From Nocardia flavorosea (lineage in GTDB: Bacteria > Actinomycetota > Actinomycetes > Mycobacteriales > Mycobacteriaceae): 64,000 bases of DNA. Below the pieces are notes generated by a model. It did not search any database, had not been told where the DNA came from, and saw only the letters and a list, made by a program, of their open reading frames with translations. Where the stretch lies: positions 434,001 to 498,000 of the forward strand of contig NZ_JADLQL010000004.1 of assembly GCF_015477805.1 (NCBI RefSeq). The letters run 5' to 3'. The position numbers and the translations under genes are program-made. Shown here one piece after another: positions 53,729 through 62,081 of the stretch (the stretch's first letter is position 1; every line of letters begins with the position of its first letter).

Positions 53729-54979
53729 TCACAATGTGAGGGCTCGATCGGGCGGCTCGGACAATTCGTCGGTTGCACCTATCACCGGTGTCGCCGAATC
53801 CAACGCTGTGTCGTTCACCTCCTCGCCGCGGGCCGCGACAACAGGACGATGTTCCTGTTCCTCACCGGGATCCCCGGCCCGCGCACCCATGGCCATCGGA
53901 CCTGCGAGCGGCATCATGGACGCCGAGTTCATCGCTTGGCTGGTGCGGCTTTCCTGGACCGCCGCGCTGGTGGTACCGGTTCCGGCGGCCATGTCCGCCT
54001 GGATCGGCATACTCGCCCGCAGGACGTTGTGCTGGAACGGTCGCGGTACAGCCACAGTGCGCGATCCGGGCGAAGTGGCGTTCCCGCCTGCGGCCGCAAG
54101 ACCACCGGCTACAGCGGTCCCGGCGCTGTACGGCGCCAACGGGCTCGAGGTGTCGCCGGCCGCCCGAGGCGGGTGCTGCCCGCCCGCGATCCGCTCGGCC
54201 TCCCGCACGCCACGCTGCACCAAACCGGCCACCGGTTGCACCACCTGCATGATCTGCTGCAACCCTTGTTGCCCACCACCGGCCGCCGTGGTATTCGGAG
54301 CGCTCGTCACCGCGACCGGTTGCCCGGCGGCCTCCATCTGGCATTTGCAGGCTTCCAGGACACAGCGAACCTGCGCCACCACCGCCGCCGATTCGGCGGC
54401 CGCCGTGGCCGCCGCGGCCGCGATTGCGGGCTGCCCGCCCGGGACCGCCGCCAGCATCGCCGTCGTGGTGGCGAGTTTGGCCGCGATCGCCGCCAATTGC
54501 GCGTTACCGGTGAGCACCGCCGCCGCAGCCTCGGACACGATGGTGTTGATCTGCGTCGCCTGTGCCGAGATCTCCACCGCGTCCGACTGCGCCTGAGTGC
54601 TCTTGGTCGCCGCCGCCTGGGTCGCCTGCCCAGCCAGCCCGGACAGCAGCCCGATAGCCGACGAACCCAGCGAGACGACCTGGGAGAGGCCGCTCACGAT
54701 CTGCGACAGCACCGTCTGCGGGTTCACCCCGCCCAGCAGGTCGAGCCGGCCGGAGCCGAATTGGCCGAGCATATCGGTGATCGGCGCGAGCAATGCCACC
54801 GGATCCAGCGCCGGCGTCGGCGGCAACCCGGGTAACGGCGGTAGCGGCGGAAACTGCGGGAGAGAGACACCCAGACCTGCCAGCACCTGCTCGACCGGTT
54901 GCCCGCCCAGCGGGCCCACCGGTGACCGGCGCAGGACCTCCGCCACTGCCGGGTCCAGCGGCGCGGGCATCGCGTTCAT
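53729..54979 (-). CDS. ESX-associated Ala-rich protein, 416 residues
   Basis: Not assigned to a named family. A short proline-rich start (PQFPPLPPLPGLPP, about 40-53), a helical Ala-rich body (about 100-215: QAQSDAVEISAQATQIN and VLTGNAQLAAIAAKLA), two cysteines in CVLEACKC, and a disordered Ser/Thr/Ala-rich tail with acidic end. Its start overlaps the stop of the EspC-like gene by 4 bases. Size and pairing recall EspA (392 residues) with EspC (103 residues) of ESX-1, but no direct identity is claimed. Probably co-secreted with the EspC-like protein. Confidence 0.8.
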   Translation of the reverse strand: MNAMPAPLDPAVAEVLRRSPVGPLGGQPVEQVLAGLGVSLPQFPPLPPLPGLPPTPALDPVALLAPITDMLGQFGSGRLDLLGGVNPQTVLSQIVSGLSQVVSLGSSAIGLLSGLAGQATQAAATKSTQAQSDAVEISAQATQINTIVSEAAAAVLTGNAQLAAIAAKLATTTAMLAAVPGGQPAIAAAAATAAAESAAVVAQVRCVLEACKCQMEAAGQPVAVTSAPNTTAAGGGQQGLQQIMQVVQPVAGLVQRGVREAERIAGGQHPPRAAGDTSSPLAPYSAGTAVAGGLAAAGGNATSPGSRTVAVPRPFQHNVLRASMPIQADMAAGTGTTSAAVQESRTSQAMNSASMMPLAGPMAMGARAGDPGEEQEHRPVVAARGEEVNDTALDSATPVIGATDELSEPPDRALTL

Positions 54980-55287
54980 GCCTGCAGGGTGGTGAAACTC
55001 GTGGCCGACCCGGCTTCGGTGATCTCCACCGCCGTCGCGGCAATCCCCGCGGTGGCCGCGGCGGCCGCATGCACCCCCGCCAGCTGCCCGACCGCGTGGA
55101 CGTGATTGGCCTGCGCCGCCGCGAACACGGCCAGGAAATCCGCGCCGATCGGCCCGAACACCGGGGCCGCCGCCGCGATGGTGGCCGCCTGGTCCACGGC
55201 GCCCGCGGTCGTCACCGTCACCGCCTGGGTCGCGTTCACGGAACCGTACTGCCGGAAAGCATCGGGAACGATGCGAATGTCATTCAT
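54976..55287 (-). CDS. EspC-like type VII secretion target
   Basis: 103-residue Ala-rich helical protein. The start MNDIRIVPDAFRQYG and pattern of two helices with a central Gly/Pro break fit the type VII secretion target family (DUF2580, EspC-like); the length is the same as M. tuberculosis EspC. No YxxxD/E motif is evident. GAGG ribosome-binding site; translationally coupled to the 416-residue gene. Confidence 0.8.
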   Translation of the reverse strand: MNDIRIVPDAFRQYGSVNATQAVTVTTAGAVDQAATIAAAAPVFGPIGADFLAVFAAAQANHVHAVGQLAGVHAAAAATAGIAATAVEITEAGSATSFTTLQA

Positions 55288-55299
55288 GGTCGACCTCTT

Positions 55300-55629
55300 C
55301 TAGGTGTCGTCGAACGAATCGGTGTTGTTGAACGAATCGATCAATGCCGCTTGGATTCCGAAAGCGCGTTCGGCCGCGGCGGCAGCCGCCGCCACCAGCT
55401 GCCGCTCGAACCGGGCGGCCGGCATCCGGGCAATCGCCCCCGACAGCGTCAGATCCACCAGTGCGCCGTTACCGTCGACCACCACCGTCACCGCGCCCCC
55501 GTCGCTCGTCTCGGCCACCCGGATCGCCGCGAGCTCATCCCGCAGCGCCGACAGCCGCTCCGCGTGCCGGACCAGCCGCGCCTGCACGGCATCGATCTCA
55601 TTTCCCGGAACACTCGCCTGCTCAGCCAT
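55300..55629 (-). CDS. YbaB/EbfC family protein in the ESX locus
   Basis: 109-residue protein with the YbaB/EbfC fold pattern: N-terminal helix with DAVQARLVRHAERLSALRDEL, then strand VTVVVDGNGALVDLTLSGAI. YbaB relatives are nucleoid-associated, and YbaB-like EspL proteins occur in ESX loci as substrate or chaperone partners. Starts at an ATG inside the end of the upstream 115-residue gene (8-base overlap). Confidence 0.8.
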   Translation of the reverse strand: MAEQASVPGNEIDAVQARLVRHAERLSALRDELAAIRVAETSDGGAVTVVVDGNGALVDLTLSGAIARMPAARFERQLVAAAAAAAERAFGIQAALIDSFNNTDSFDDT

Positions 55630-55969
55630 AGGACCCCCGCACCCAGCTACCCGGGTCGTAGCCGCCGTATTGTTCGTCGGCCTCCTCCGCGAGCGCGACC
55701 TCCGCAGCCGTGGGCAACCCGAGCCGGTCCAGCACTTCACGGTCGGCACCGGCCTCCACCAGCGCGTTGCGCCGTGCCAGGCGCGCACGGTTGGCGGATT
55801 GCCGGCACAGCCGTTTGATCTCGTCGGCCAGCACATGCGGATCACCGCGTAGTGCCACCTCGTAGACCGAGATCGCGGTGGGCAGACCCAGTTCCGTGGT
55901 CTGCACGGTGACCAGGCCGGTGCGTGAGGTCGCCGAGCCGGTGAAGTATTCGGGTTCGGGCGGATTCAT
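55622..55969 (-). CDS. Small ESX-locus protein of unknown function
   Basis: 115-residue soluble protein with an alpha/beta N-terminus (GLVTVQTTELGLPTAISVY) and a helical, Arg-rich middle (IKRLCRQSANRARLARR) and acidic end. Not recognised. It lies in a tightly overlapping operon (4 bases with the 862-residue gene, 8 bases with the YbaB-like gene), so it probably belongs to the secretion process. Similar small ORFs occur next to YbaB-like genes in ESX loci. Confidence 0.75.
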   Translation of the reverse strand: MNPPEPEYFTGSATSRTGLVTVQTTELGLPTAISVYEVALRGDPHVLADEIKRLCRQSANRARLARRNALVEAGADREVLDRLGLPTAAEVALAEEADEQYGGYDPGSWVRGSYG

Positions 55970-58554
55970 CGATCGATCACCGCCTTGTACACGGCCGGGG
56001 CCTCGCCCAGCGCTTCCTCGAGATGTTCGGTGGACTGCAGGAACTTCGGCCGCTTGTGCTCGCCGTCCTGACCACCCTGCCCTGCGCCCGCACCCGCGCC
56101 CGGCGCACCCGGTGATCCCATCATCGGCTGCTGGGCTCCCAACGGAACTCCGGCTCGCGGTTCCACTCCGGTGGCCTGAGTGCTGGTCTGGACCGGTATG
56201 TTCGGCCCGAACTCGCGGGCCGGTGCGAGCGGCTGCCCGGTGGGCACCCCGGCGGGGCCCGCACCCGGCGCCCCACCGCCGCCGCCGAGCCCGCCCGGGG
56301 GCGCGCCCCCGCCGAGATCCCGCAGGGCGGCCGGGATATCGGGCACCGCGGGAAGCGGCATGTTCGGGATGGCGCCTGCCTGGATCAGGTTGGTCAGCCC
56401 CTGTCCCGCCTGCTGGACGAAACTGCCCACTTGCTGCGCCACTCCGGCGAGCTGGCTCAACGGGTTCTGCCCGGTGCCGGGGGTCACGGGACCGGCCTGC
56501 GGTGTTGCGGTGGGATTCGCCGGTGTCGCGGCGGGGTTGGTGAGGCCGGGGTCGGTCGGTGCGGCCACGGGTGTCGTGCCGGGGGCGGTGTTCTGGAGAC
56601 CGAGGTCGCCCGGATTCGGGACGGCGGCCGCCGGTTGCGCGGCGGGCGGCGCGCCCGGGGTGGCTCCCGGGTCCGCGGTCGGCGCGGGCTGGGCGAGCGG
56701 CGCTGCGGGATCGGCGGTCGCGCCGGGTGCCGGGGTCGCGGCGGGATCGGCGGCAGAGCCGGGGATCGCAGTGGCGGCAGGTTCCGTCCGGTCGGGGTTG
56801 TCCAGCAGATCCTTGCTGTCCTTCAGGAGCTGATCACCGGCGTCGATGTAATCCTCGGTGAGCTTCTCGGCCTGCTCAACCGTGGATCCGCGGAACTTCT
56901 CGGCGTTGTCGACAGCCTGATCGACGGACTTCCGCTGTTCGGCGGGCAAGTCTTTTCCGGCCTCGCGCAGCGCCTTCTCCGCGCGGGCGAGTTCCTTCGC
57001 GTCCTTCTTGGTCTCGGCCAGGCCGGTTTTCATATCCCGCTGCCCTGCGGTGACCAGCTTCCGCCCGTCGTCGACCTTCTCCCTCCCCTGGGTGATCAAC
57101 CGCTGCCCTTGCGCCGTCAACGCATCGGCCTCCTGGATCCGCCCGGCCGCCCGCATCTGCGCAGCCTGCTGTTTCAGCTGGTTACCCTGCGCGATGAGCT
57201 GGGCGCCGTCGCCGATAGCCGTCTGGCCCTTCTGAATCTGTGTGGCGCCCTGTTCGATCTTGTCCAAGTTCTTCTGCAGGTCCTTGGCGGCCGTGTCCAC
57301 GTTGCCGAAGGCTTTGTCCAGCTTTTCGTTCTGCCCGGTCGGGCCTGGGTTCGTGGGCTGAGGGGGAGCTGCGGGCCCAGCGGTCGGACCAGCGCCCGGG
57401 TTTCCTCCCGGATTCGCGCCGGGAGCGGGGTTTTCCTTGTCTCCGGGGCTGTTCTTCGGATCCTGATCGCCTGGTTTCTGCGGCCCCGCGCCGGGTTTCC
57501 TGCGGTACTCCGGGACTACCGGAACCCATGAAGCAGCCATCGGTTTCCGGTAGAGGTTCTCATAGTCGATCCGAATTACCGACAACGATTTTTGCACACT
57601 ACGCCCGCCCCGCTCACCACCGTCGCCACCGTTGGTCTCGTACACCTTTTCTCTGGTGCGCCCAGAACGCGAGGTATCAACGGGCTCACCAGTTGCCGGC
57701 ATATTCTTCCAGGTGGCCCAGAGCCATCCGGCGGTGTACGCGAGAACCTCACCCATACTGGTCATACTTCGAGTCAAGCCCTTCATATGCGCGATATAGG
57801 ACTCAATTGCTTCGACGGCGCCCTGCTGACCACGCCCTTCCCAAAACTTCAGGGCACCGTTCATATCTTCGGTGAATTGCCCGGCCAGCTTCGTCATTTG
57901 CTGAGACATCGAGAACCACAGACGGGAATCCGCCTCCAGCGGTGCATGGTTTATCGTATCCGCCAACTGGGCCAGCGGCACCGGCATCATCGCGTCCTTC
58001 GGCGGCAGCAACGACGCGTCCTTTACGTTTCGCACTTCGACGCCGCTCTCCGGTTTATCCTTGAGGATATCTCCCGACGCTCCTATGTCGGAGGAGGCGA
58101 ACCGCCGCCCCTCTACCAGGTCCGACAGTTCTTTACTATCGTATCTGTACGCCTTCTTATTATCGTCGAGCACACTATCCTCGAATTTGAAGCCATTCGC
58201 CGAATCCGCTTCGGTCCTCTGATATTCCTTGCTCGTGAAAAAGAAGAGATCCTGCATACGTTCGAATGCGACACCCAAATCCTCGAGCCCGTCGACGAGT
58301 CGTTTTTTCTCCTCGACGAACATCCCCTTCAGTTCCTGGCCGGCGAATCCTGAAATATTACCGAACTCGGCTTGCTGCACCTTCAATTGTCCCGCGTTCC
58401 GGACGATGGTTTCCAGTGCTGCACTCGCCCCTTCCAGCGCATGAATAGCTTTCGGGCCTACTCCCGGGTCGAACGTTATGTTCTTGCCACTGCCTTGGTT
58501 GGCGGCTTTCGCCTGCTGTACGAGCTGCTGCAGGCCATCTCGATTACCGGCCAT
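55966..58554 (-). CDS. Large ESX substrate-like protein with Gly heptads and shared C-terminal tail
   Basis: 862-residue protein. Helical N-terminal domain ends with YQRTE at 111-115, a YxxxE signal. Residues about 350-430 are Pro/Gly-rich. A region of roughly 80 residues (about 435-515) repeats a seven-residue unit with a fixed glycine (QKGQTAI, GDGAQLI, AQGNQLK and further units). The following 300 residues are Pro/Ala/Gly-rich and disordered. The last 19 residues, HLEEALGEAPAVYKAVIDR, match the tail of the 576-residue protein. No catalytic domain seen. Not recognised as a named protein; probably secreted or surface-exposed and chaperoned by the adjacent EspG. Confidence 0.8.
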   Translation of the reverse strand: MAGNRDGLQQLVQQAKAANQGSGKNITFDPGVGPKAIHALEGASAALETIVRNAGQLKVQQAEFGNISGFAGQELKGMFVEEKKRLVDGLEDLGVAFERMQDLFFFTSKEYQRTEADSANGFKFEDSVLDDNKKAYRYDSKELSDLVEGRRFASSDIGASGDILKDKPESGVEVRNVKDASLLPPKDAMMPVPLAQLADTINHAPLEADSRLWFSMSQQMTKLAGQFTEDMNGALKFWEGRGQQGAVEAIESYIAHMKGLTRSMTSMGEVLAYTAGWLWATWKNMPATGEPVDTSRSGRTREKVYETNGGDGGERGGRSVQKSLSVIRIDYENLYRKPMAASWVPVVPEYRRKPGAGPQKPGDQDPKNSPGDKENPAPGANPGGNPGAGPTAGPAAPPQPTNPGPTGQNEKLDKAFGNVDTAAKDLQKNLDKIEQGATQIQKGQTAIGDGAQLIAQGNQLKQQAAQMRAAGRIQEADALTAQGQRLITQGREKVDDGRKLVTAGQRDMKTGLAETKKDAKELARAEKALREAGKDLPAEQRKSVDQAVDNAEKFRGSTVEQAEKLTEDYIDAGDQLLKDSKDLLDNPDRTEPAATAIPGSAADPAATPAPGATADPAAPLAQPAPTADPGATPGAPPAAQPAAAVPNPGDLGLQNTAPGTTPVAAPTDPGLTNPAATPANPTATPQAGPVTPGTGQNPLSQLAGVAQQVGSFVQQAGQGLTNLIQAGAIPNMPLPAVPDIPAALRDLGGGAPPGGLGGGGGAPGAGPAGVPTGQPLAPAREFGPNIPVQTSTQATGVEPRAGVPLGAQQPMMGSPGAPGAGAGAGQGGQDGEHKRPKFLQSTEHLEEALGEAPAVYKAVIDR

Positions 58555-58593
58555 CGTCGGCCCCCGCCGCCGGCTCCGCCCACAGGAAGCGGG

Positions 58594-59409
58594 TCATCCG
58601 TGGACACTCCGTCGTTCGTCGTCGACGAGCAACTGAATCTCCTCGATTTCATCGGTCAGCAGCGCCGTGAACGATGCGGTATCGGCGGCCCTGGCCGCAC
58701 AGGGAGCCCGGTAGACGATGGTGTAGCGACCATCGTCAGCGAGATCACGCCAGCCGACGGCACGCCGGCCCCGACCAGCGGGACCGAATATCGAACGCCC
58801 TTGAATCACATCGATCGAACCCGCTCCGGTGATCGGTTTGTCCAGGTAACCCGAGTGGTTCTCCGTCGCGCTGTCATCGAACGAGTCCCGGAATTCCGAT
58901 CGTCCGTAGCCGTAATCGATCCCTTCAGTTATGTCCTGCGGCCCGTCAGGGTCGGGAAGCGGAACCATCGCTTGCCGACCGGGCCCCAGGGCGGGGAGAA
59001 AGCCGACGATATCCGCTGCCCAGGCAGCCGGGTTGTGCTCGGATACGGTGAAGCCGGCCGCGTGAAAGATACTCTTCCCCGGGCGCTGCCGCACGGTGAA
59101 GCAGCGCCCCCCGGCGCTCGCCGCATAAACGCGAATCGCCCGCTCGTCACCGGTATCCGGCGCTGTGATTCCGAATATCTCCACAACGATTTCGGGCCGG
59201 GTCAACGCGAGAAGAACGGCATCGAGCTCTGGATCGTCCTGCGTGTTGATCTCTGCGGCTACACGCCGACGGGCAGTCATATAAGCATCGTGGGATTCGA
59301 TGTCGGTGGTGATGATAAGCGGATTCGGCAGCCCTTCCCCGGTCAGGCCCTCCCAGCGCACAGCGAACTCGAGATAGTCGAAGTTCCAGGTGCCGATCGA
59401 CCCGCCCAT
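58594..59409 (-). CDS. EspG-like ESX chaperone (1)
   Basis: 271-residue EspG-family protein: begins GTWNFDYLEFAVRWEGL with the usual LEF-x-W-E pattern and PNPLIITT, then a mixed alpha/beta fold ending in a helical tail. EspG proteins bind substrates in the cytosol and deliver them to EccA/EccC. ATG at 59409 chosen because AAGGAG ends about 9 bases before it; a GTG just upstream is possible. Precedes the 862-residue gene and is the second of two EspG-like genes. Confidence 0.85.
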   Translation of the reverse strand: MGGSIGTWNFDYLEFAVRWEGLTGEGLPNPLIITTDIESHDAYMTARRRVAAEINTQDDPELDAVLLALTRPEIVVEIFGITAPDTGDERAIRVYAASAGGRCFTVRQRPGKSIFHAAGFTVSEHNPAAWAADIVGFLPALGPGRQAMVPLPDPDGPQDITEGIDYGYGRSEFRDSFDDSATENHSGYLDKPITGAGSIDVIQGRSIFGPAGRGRRAVGWRDLADDGRYTIVYRAPCAARAADTASFTALLTDEIEEIQLLVDDERRSVHG

Positions 59410-59515
59410 CGCCCACACTCCTTGGTCAGTGAACGTTTGCTTTTCATGCTTCCAGCGGGGGCAATGAGACTTCCCACAGCAGGGGATAACGTGGAGGCGG
59501 GGGCGAGAAAGGCGT

Positions 59516-60256
59516 TCAGGTCCGCTCGTCGCGAATGGACGCCACGACCTGCGCGACCGCGTTGTTCACCGCTGCGGTCAGGACTTTCGCGTCTACCGCT
59601 GTAGCGGCATCCGGTCGCTCTCCGGCCAGTGCGTAACGGCCGTCGTCCACCACATCGCGCCAGCGCAGGGTCCGCCGGGCGATGCCACGGGGACCGTAGC
59701 GCGAACTGCCCTGGACCACATCGATCGTGCCCTCCGACGCGGTGGGTAGTCGCAAGAACCGGTTGCCGCGCGTTCGTACGGCCGTATCGAGCTCGAAACC
59801 CACCCTCGGCAACACGATCTCACCGCGCCGGCCGGGGGCGGCAGCGGGCAGGGCCGTGACCACCTGCGTCGCCAATTCCACGGCGTCACCTTCGGTGATG
59901 CGGAAACCCCCGCCCCGGCGGGCCGATTCGCCCGGTAACTGGGTCACCAGGTATCCGGTGGGTCCCTGCCGGACGCCCAGCATCCGTATCTGACGGCTCG
60001 GTTCGCCGGATGCGCGCCGATCCGCGCCCACCACGGTGATCCGCAGATCCGGGTGGGCCAGGCAGGCGAGGACCGGCTCGGGCAGCCCGCCTCCGCGGGC
60101 CCGCAGTTCCTCTGCGGTCGCCCGCTTCCGGCGTTCGGAGTCGGCGAGCAGACGGGTTTCGGAGATGTAGAACAGCGGTTCGGGCAGGAACTGCTCGCCC
60201 GTCCTCTCCCAGGAAACCACGAACTCGAGCGCGGTCAGTGCCCATGTCCGGCTCAT
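59516..60256 (-). CDS. EspG-like ESX chaperone (2)
   Basis: 246-residue EspG-family protein: WALTALEFVVSWERTGEQFLPEPL opens the protein with the LEF-x-W-E motif (stated here over 24 residues in two parts: WALTALEFVVSWER and TGEQFLPEPL), and the rest shows the same fold as the neighbouring EspG-like protein, with SSRYGPRGIARRTL near the end. ATGA overlap with the upstream 576-residue gene. Likely cognate chaperone for that protein. Confidence 0.85.
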   Translation of the reverse strand: MSRTWALTALEFVVSWERTGEQFLPEPLFYISETRLLADSERRKRATAEELRARGGGLPEPVLACLAHPDLRITVVGADRRASGEPSRQIRMLGVRQGPTGYLVTQLPGESARRGGGFRITEGDAVELATQVVTALPAAAPGRRGEIVLPRVGFELDTAVRTRGNRFLRLPTASEGTIDVVQGSSRYGPRGIARRTLRWRDVVDDGRYALAGERPDAATAVDAKVLTAAVNNAVAQVVASIRDERT

Positions 60257-61983
60257 CGGTCGATCACCGGCCGGTACACCGGTGGCAGCTGACCGATCGC
60301 CTCGTTCAACGGTTCTTCGGATTCCGGGTAATCCGCGGATTTGTGTTCTTGCTCGTCCTCGCCGTCGCGGCGGCGGCCCGCCACCGGTCCGGACGCGCCC
60401 GGCCCACCGGGGACCCCACTGCGCGAGCCGGCCCGCACCGCATCGTCCGGGCCGATTCCGGCCCGGGCCATGGGGCGGGCCGCGGCCGGGCGCTGCACCG
60501 GCTCGGCGGCCCGGGCGGGTGCCGCGCTACCGGAACCCGGCCCGGTAGCGCCGACCCGGCCTGGAAAAGGCCGCGCATTCGACGGATTGCCGGTGGCCTG
60601 CGTGGGGCCCGGTCCACCGAGATACGGCGCGACACCCGGGCCCCCGACCGATGAGTCGGGCCCGACCGGTGATCCCGGCTGGTCGCCGGTTCGCGGACCT
60701 GGCCCGGACGGATCGAGTCCGCGTTCCGCCGGGCCGAGGTCGCCGGCGGGGTTCCCGAGATTTCCGGCACCGGGATTCGCCGGATCGCCGAGATCCCCGG
60801 AACGGGGAGTTCCCACGGAATCTCCGAACACCGGGCCGGCGTCCGGGAGGTCGCCCGGGGTACTGGCCCCAGGCCCGGGCAGGTCGTCGGCGGGCAGCGG
60901 ATCGGCGCCGTCGACGGGTGGACTCGCATCGGGATCGGCGGGTCCGTCCGGGCCGAATTCGGCGATATCGCCGACGATATCGTCGTCGCGCCCCGGTCGC
61001 GGGCCGGCACCGGGCCGGTCGTTGTCGGTGAGGTCGGCGCCCGGCCCACTGGGCGGCGCCCCCGGAGGCGGGGAACCGCCGTTTCCGGAGATCATCGACG
61101 TGGGCTGAGGGAGTTTCGGCAGCTGGACCGCCGCCCCCAGCGGTCCGGTGTACAGCGCCTGCATGAAGGACTGGTAGACCGGCGTCATCGTGAATTTGAC
61201 CAGTTCGTCGACATCGGTCGTTTGCGGCATCGCGCCGGCGGTCTGCCCGAGCGCGTCCCTCGCGTCATCGAGTTTGGCCACGATCCCGGACATGGCGTCG
61301 AGCAGGTTGTTCACGTCGTCGGCGTATCGGCGCGCCGCCGCGAACGCCCGATCGCCCCCTTCCCCACGCCACTGGTCCTGTTTCGACCCGACCGCGGTAT
61401 CGAACACGCCGAACGAGTTACGCAATGTCGCCGCCATCGTGGTCCACAGCTCCGAGGTCGCGTTCACCGAAACTGTGTTTATTCCGGCTCCGAGCTCGAA
61501 CAGCTCGTCGAACGTCATGGATTGCGGATCGACCCACCCCACCTCGACCTTCTCGGTGTCGGCGTCCCGCAGAAACGACTTCTCCGGTGCTACGAGCACG
61601 TCCCGCACGCCCTCGGGTAGCGGCATGTGCATGATGGTCTTGCTCAGCGAATCCGACGAAAGGTATTCGGTGTATCGGTAATGGGTTCCGACAGCGCGCA
61701 AGGTATCAGCCATATCGGTGAGCACCGTGAGATGGGAGTCGAGCACATCGGCCAGCCCCCGCGCGGTCTTGACGCCGAAGGTCCGGGCCACATCGGCGCC
61801 GTCCGGCAACGGGCTCACCTGCTGAATCGGCACCGCCCGCGCCATCTCCTGCACCCCGCGTATCCAACCGACGAGGTCGTACACCGCGGAGTTCAGCTTG
61901 TTGAAAACCTCCTCGTCGATGAGGATCTCGCCGTTCGCGGCACTGCCCACCAGGCCCTGCCAGGTCGTCCCACCACCGGCCAT
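60253..61983 (-). CDS. ESX substrate-like protein with shared C-terminal tail
   Basis: 576-residue protein. Helical N-terminal domain (about 1-110) containing WQGLVGSAANGE and ending with YRYTE at 102-106, a YxxxE signal. The middle is helical to about 290, then a long Pro/Gly/Asp-rich disordered segment follows to about 550. The last residues LNEAIGQLPPVYRPVIDR resemble the 862-residue tail. No enzymatic motif seen. Probably a secreted or surface protein of this ESX system, partnered with the downstream EspG-like protein through the 4-base overlap. Confidence 0.8.
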   Translation of the reverse strand: MAGGGTTWQGLVGSAANGEILIDEEVFNKLNSAVYDLVGWIRGVQEMARAVPIQQVSPLPDGADVARTFGVKTARGLADVLDSHLTVLTDMADTLRAVGTHYRYTEYLSSDSLSKTIMHMPLPEGVRDVLVAPEKSFLRDADTEKVEVGWVDPQSMTFDELFELGAGINTVSVNATSELWTTMAATLRNSFGVFDTAVGSKQDQWRGEGGDRAFAAARRYADDVNNLLDAMSGIVAKLDDARDALGQTAGAMPQTTDVDELVKFTMTPVYQSFMQALYTGPLGAAVQLPKLPQPTSMISGNGGSPPPGAPPSGPGADLTDNDRPGAGPRPGRDDDIVGDIAEFGPDGPADPDASPPVDGADPLPADDLPGPGASTPGDLPDAGPVFGDSVGTPRSGDLGDPANPGAGNLGNPAGDLGPAERGLDPSGPGPRTGDQPGSPVGPDSSVGGPGVAPYLGGPGPTQATGNPSNARPFPGRVGATGPGSGSAAPARAAEPVQRPAAARPMARAGIGPDDAVRAGSRSGVPGGPGASGPVAGRRRDGEDEQEHKSADYPESEEPLNEAIGQLPPVYRPVIDR

Positions 61984-62081
61984 CCAGAATCCACCTCACT
62001 GCACCCGAGCCTCGAATTCATCTTCCCGACCCCCGCACGCTCACTCCCCACAGCCGGGAACAAACCGGGAGTCAGTGCGGG

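Noticed and set aside
53338..55287. PE/PPE gene pair at the ESX locus
   Set aside because: The small and large proteins in PE/PPE-like position have neither PE nor PPE N-terminal motifs; better described as EspC-like plus partner.
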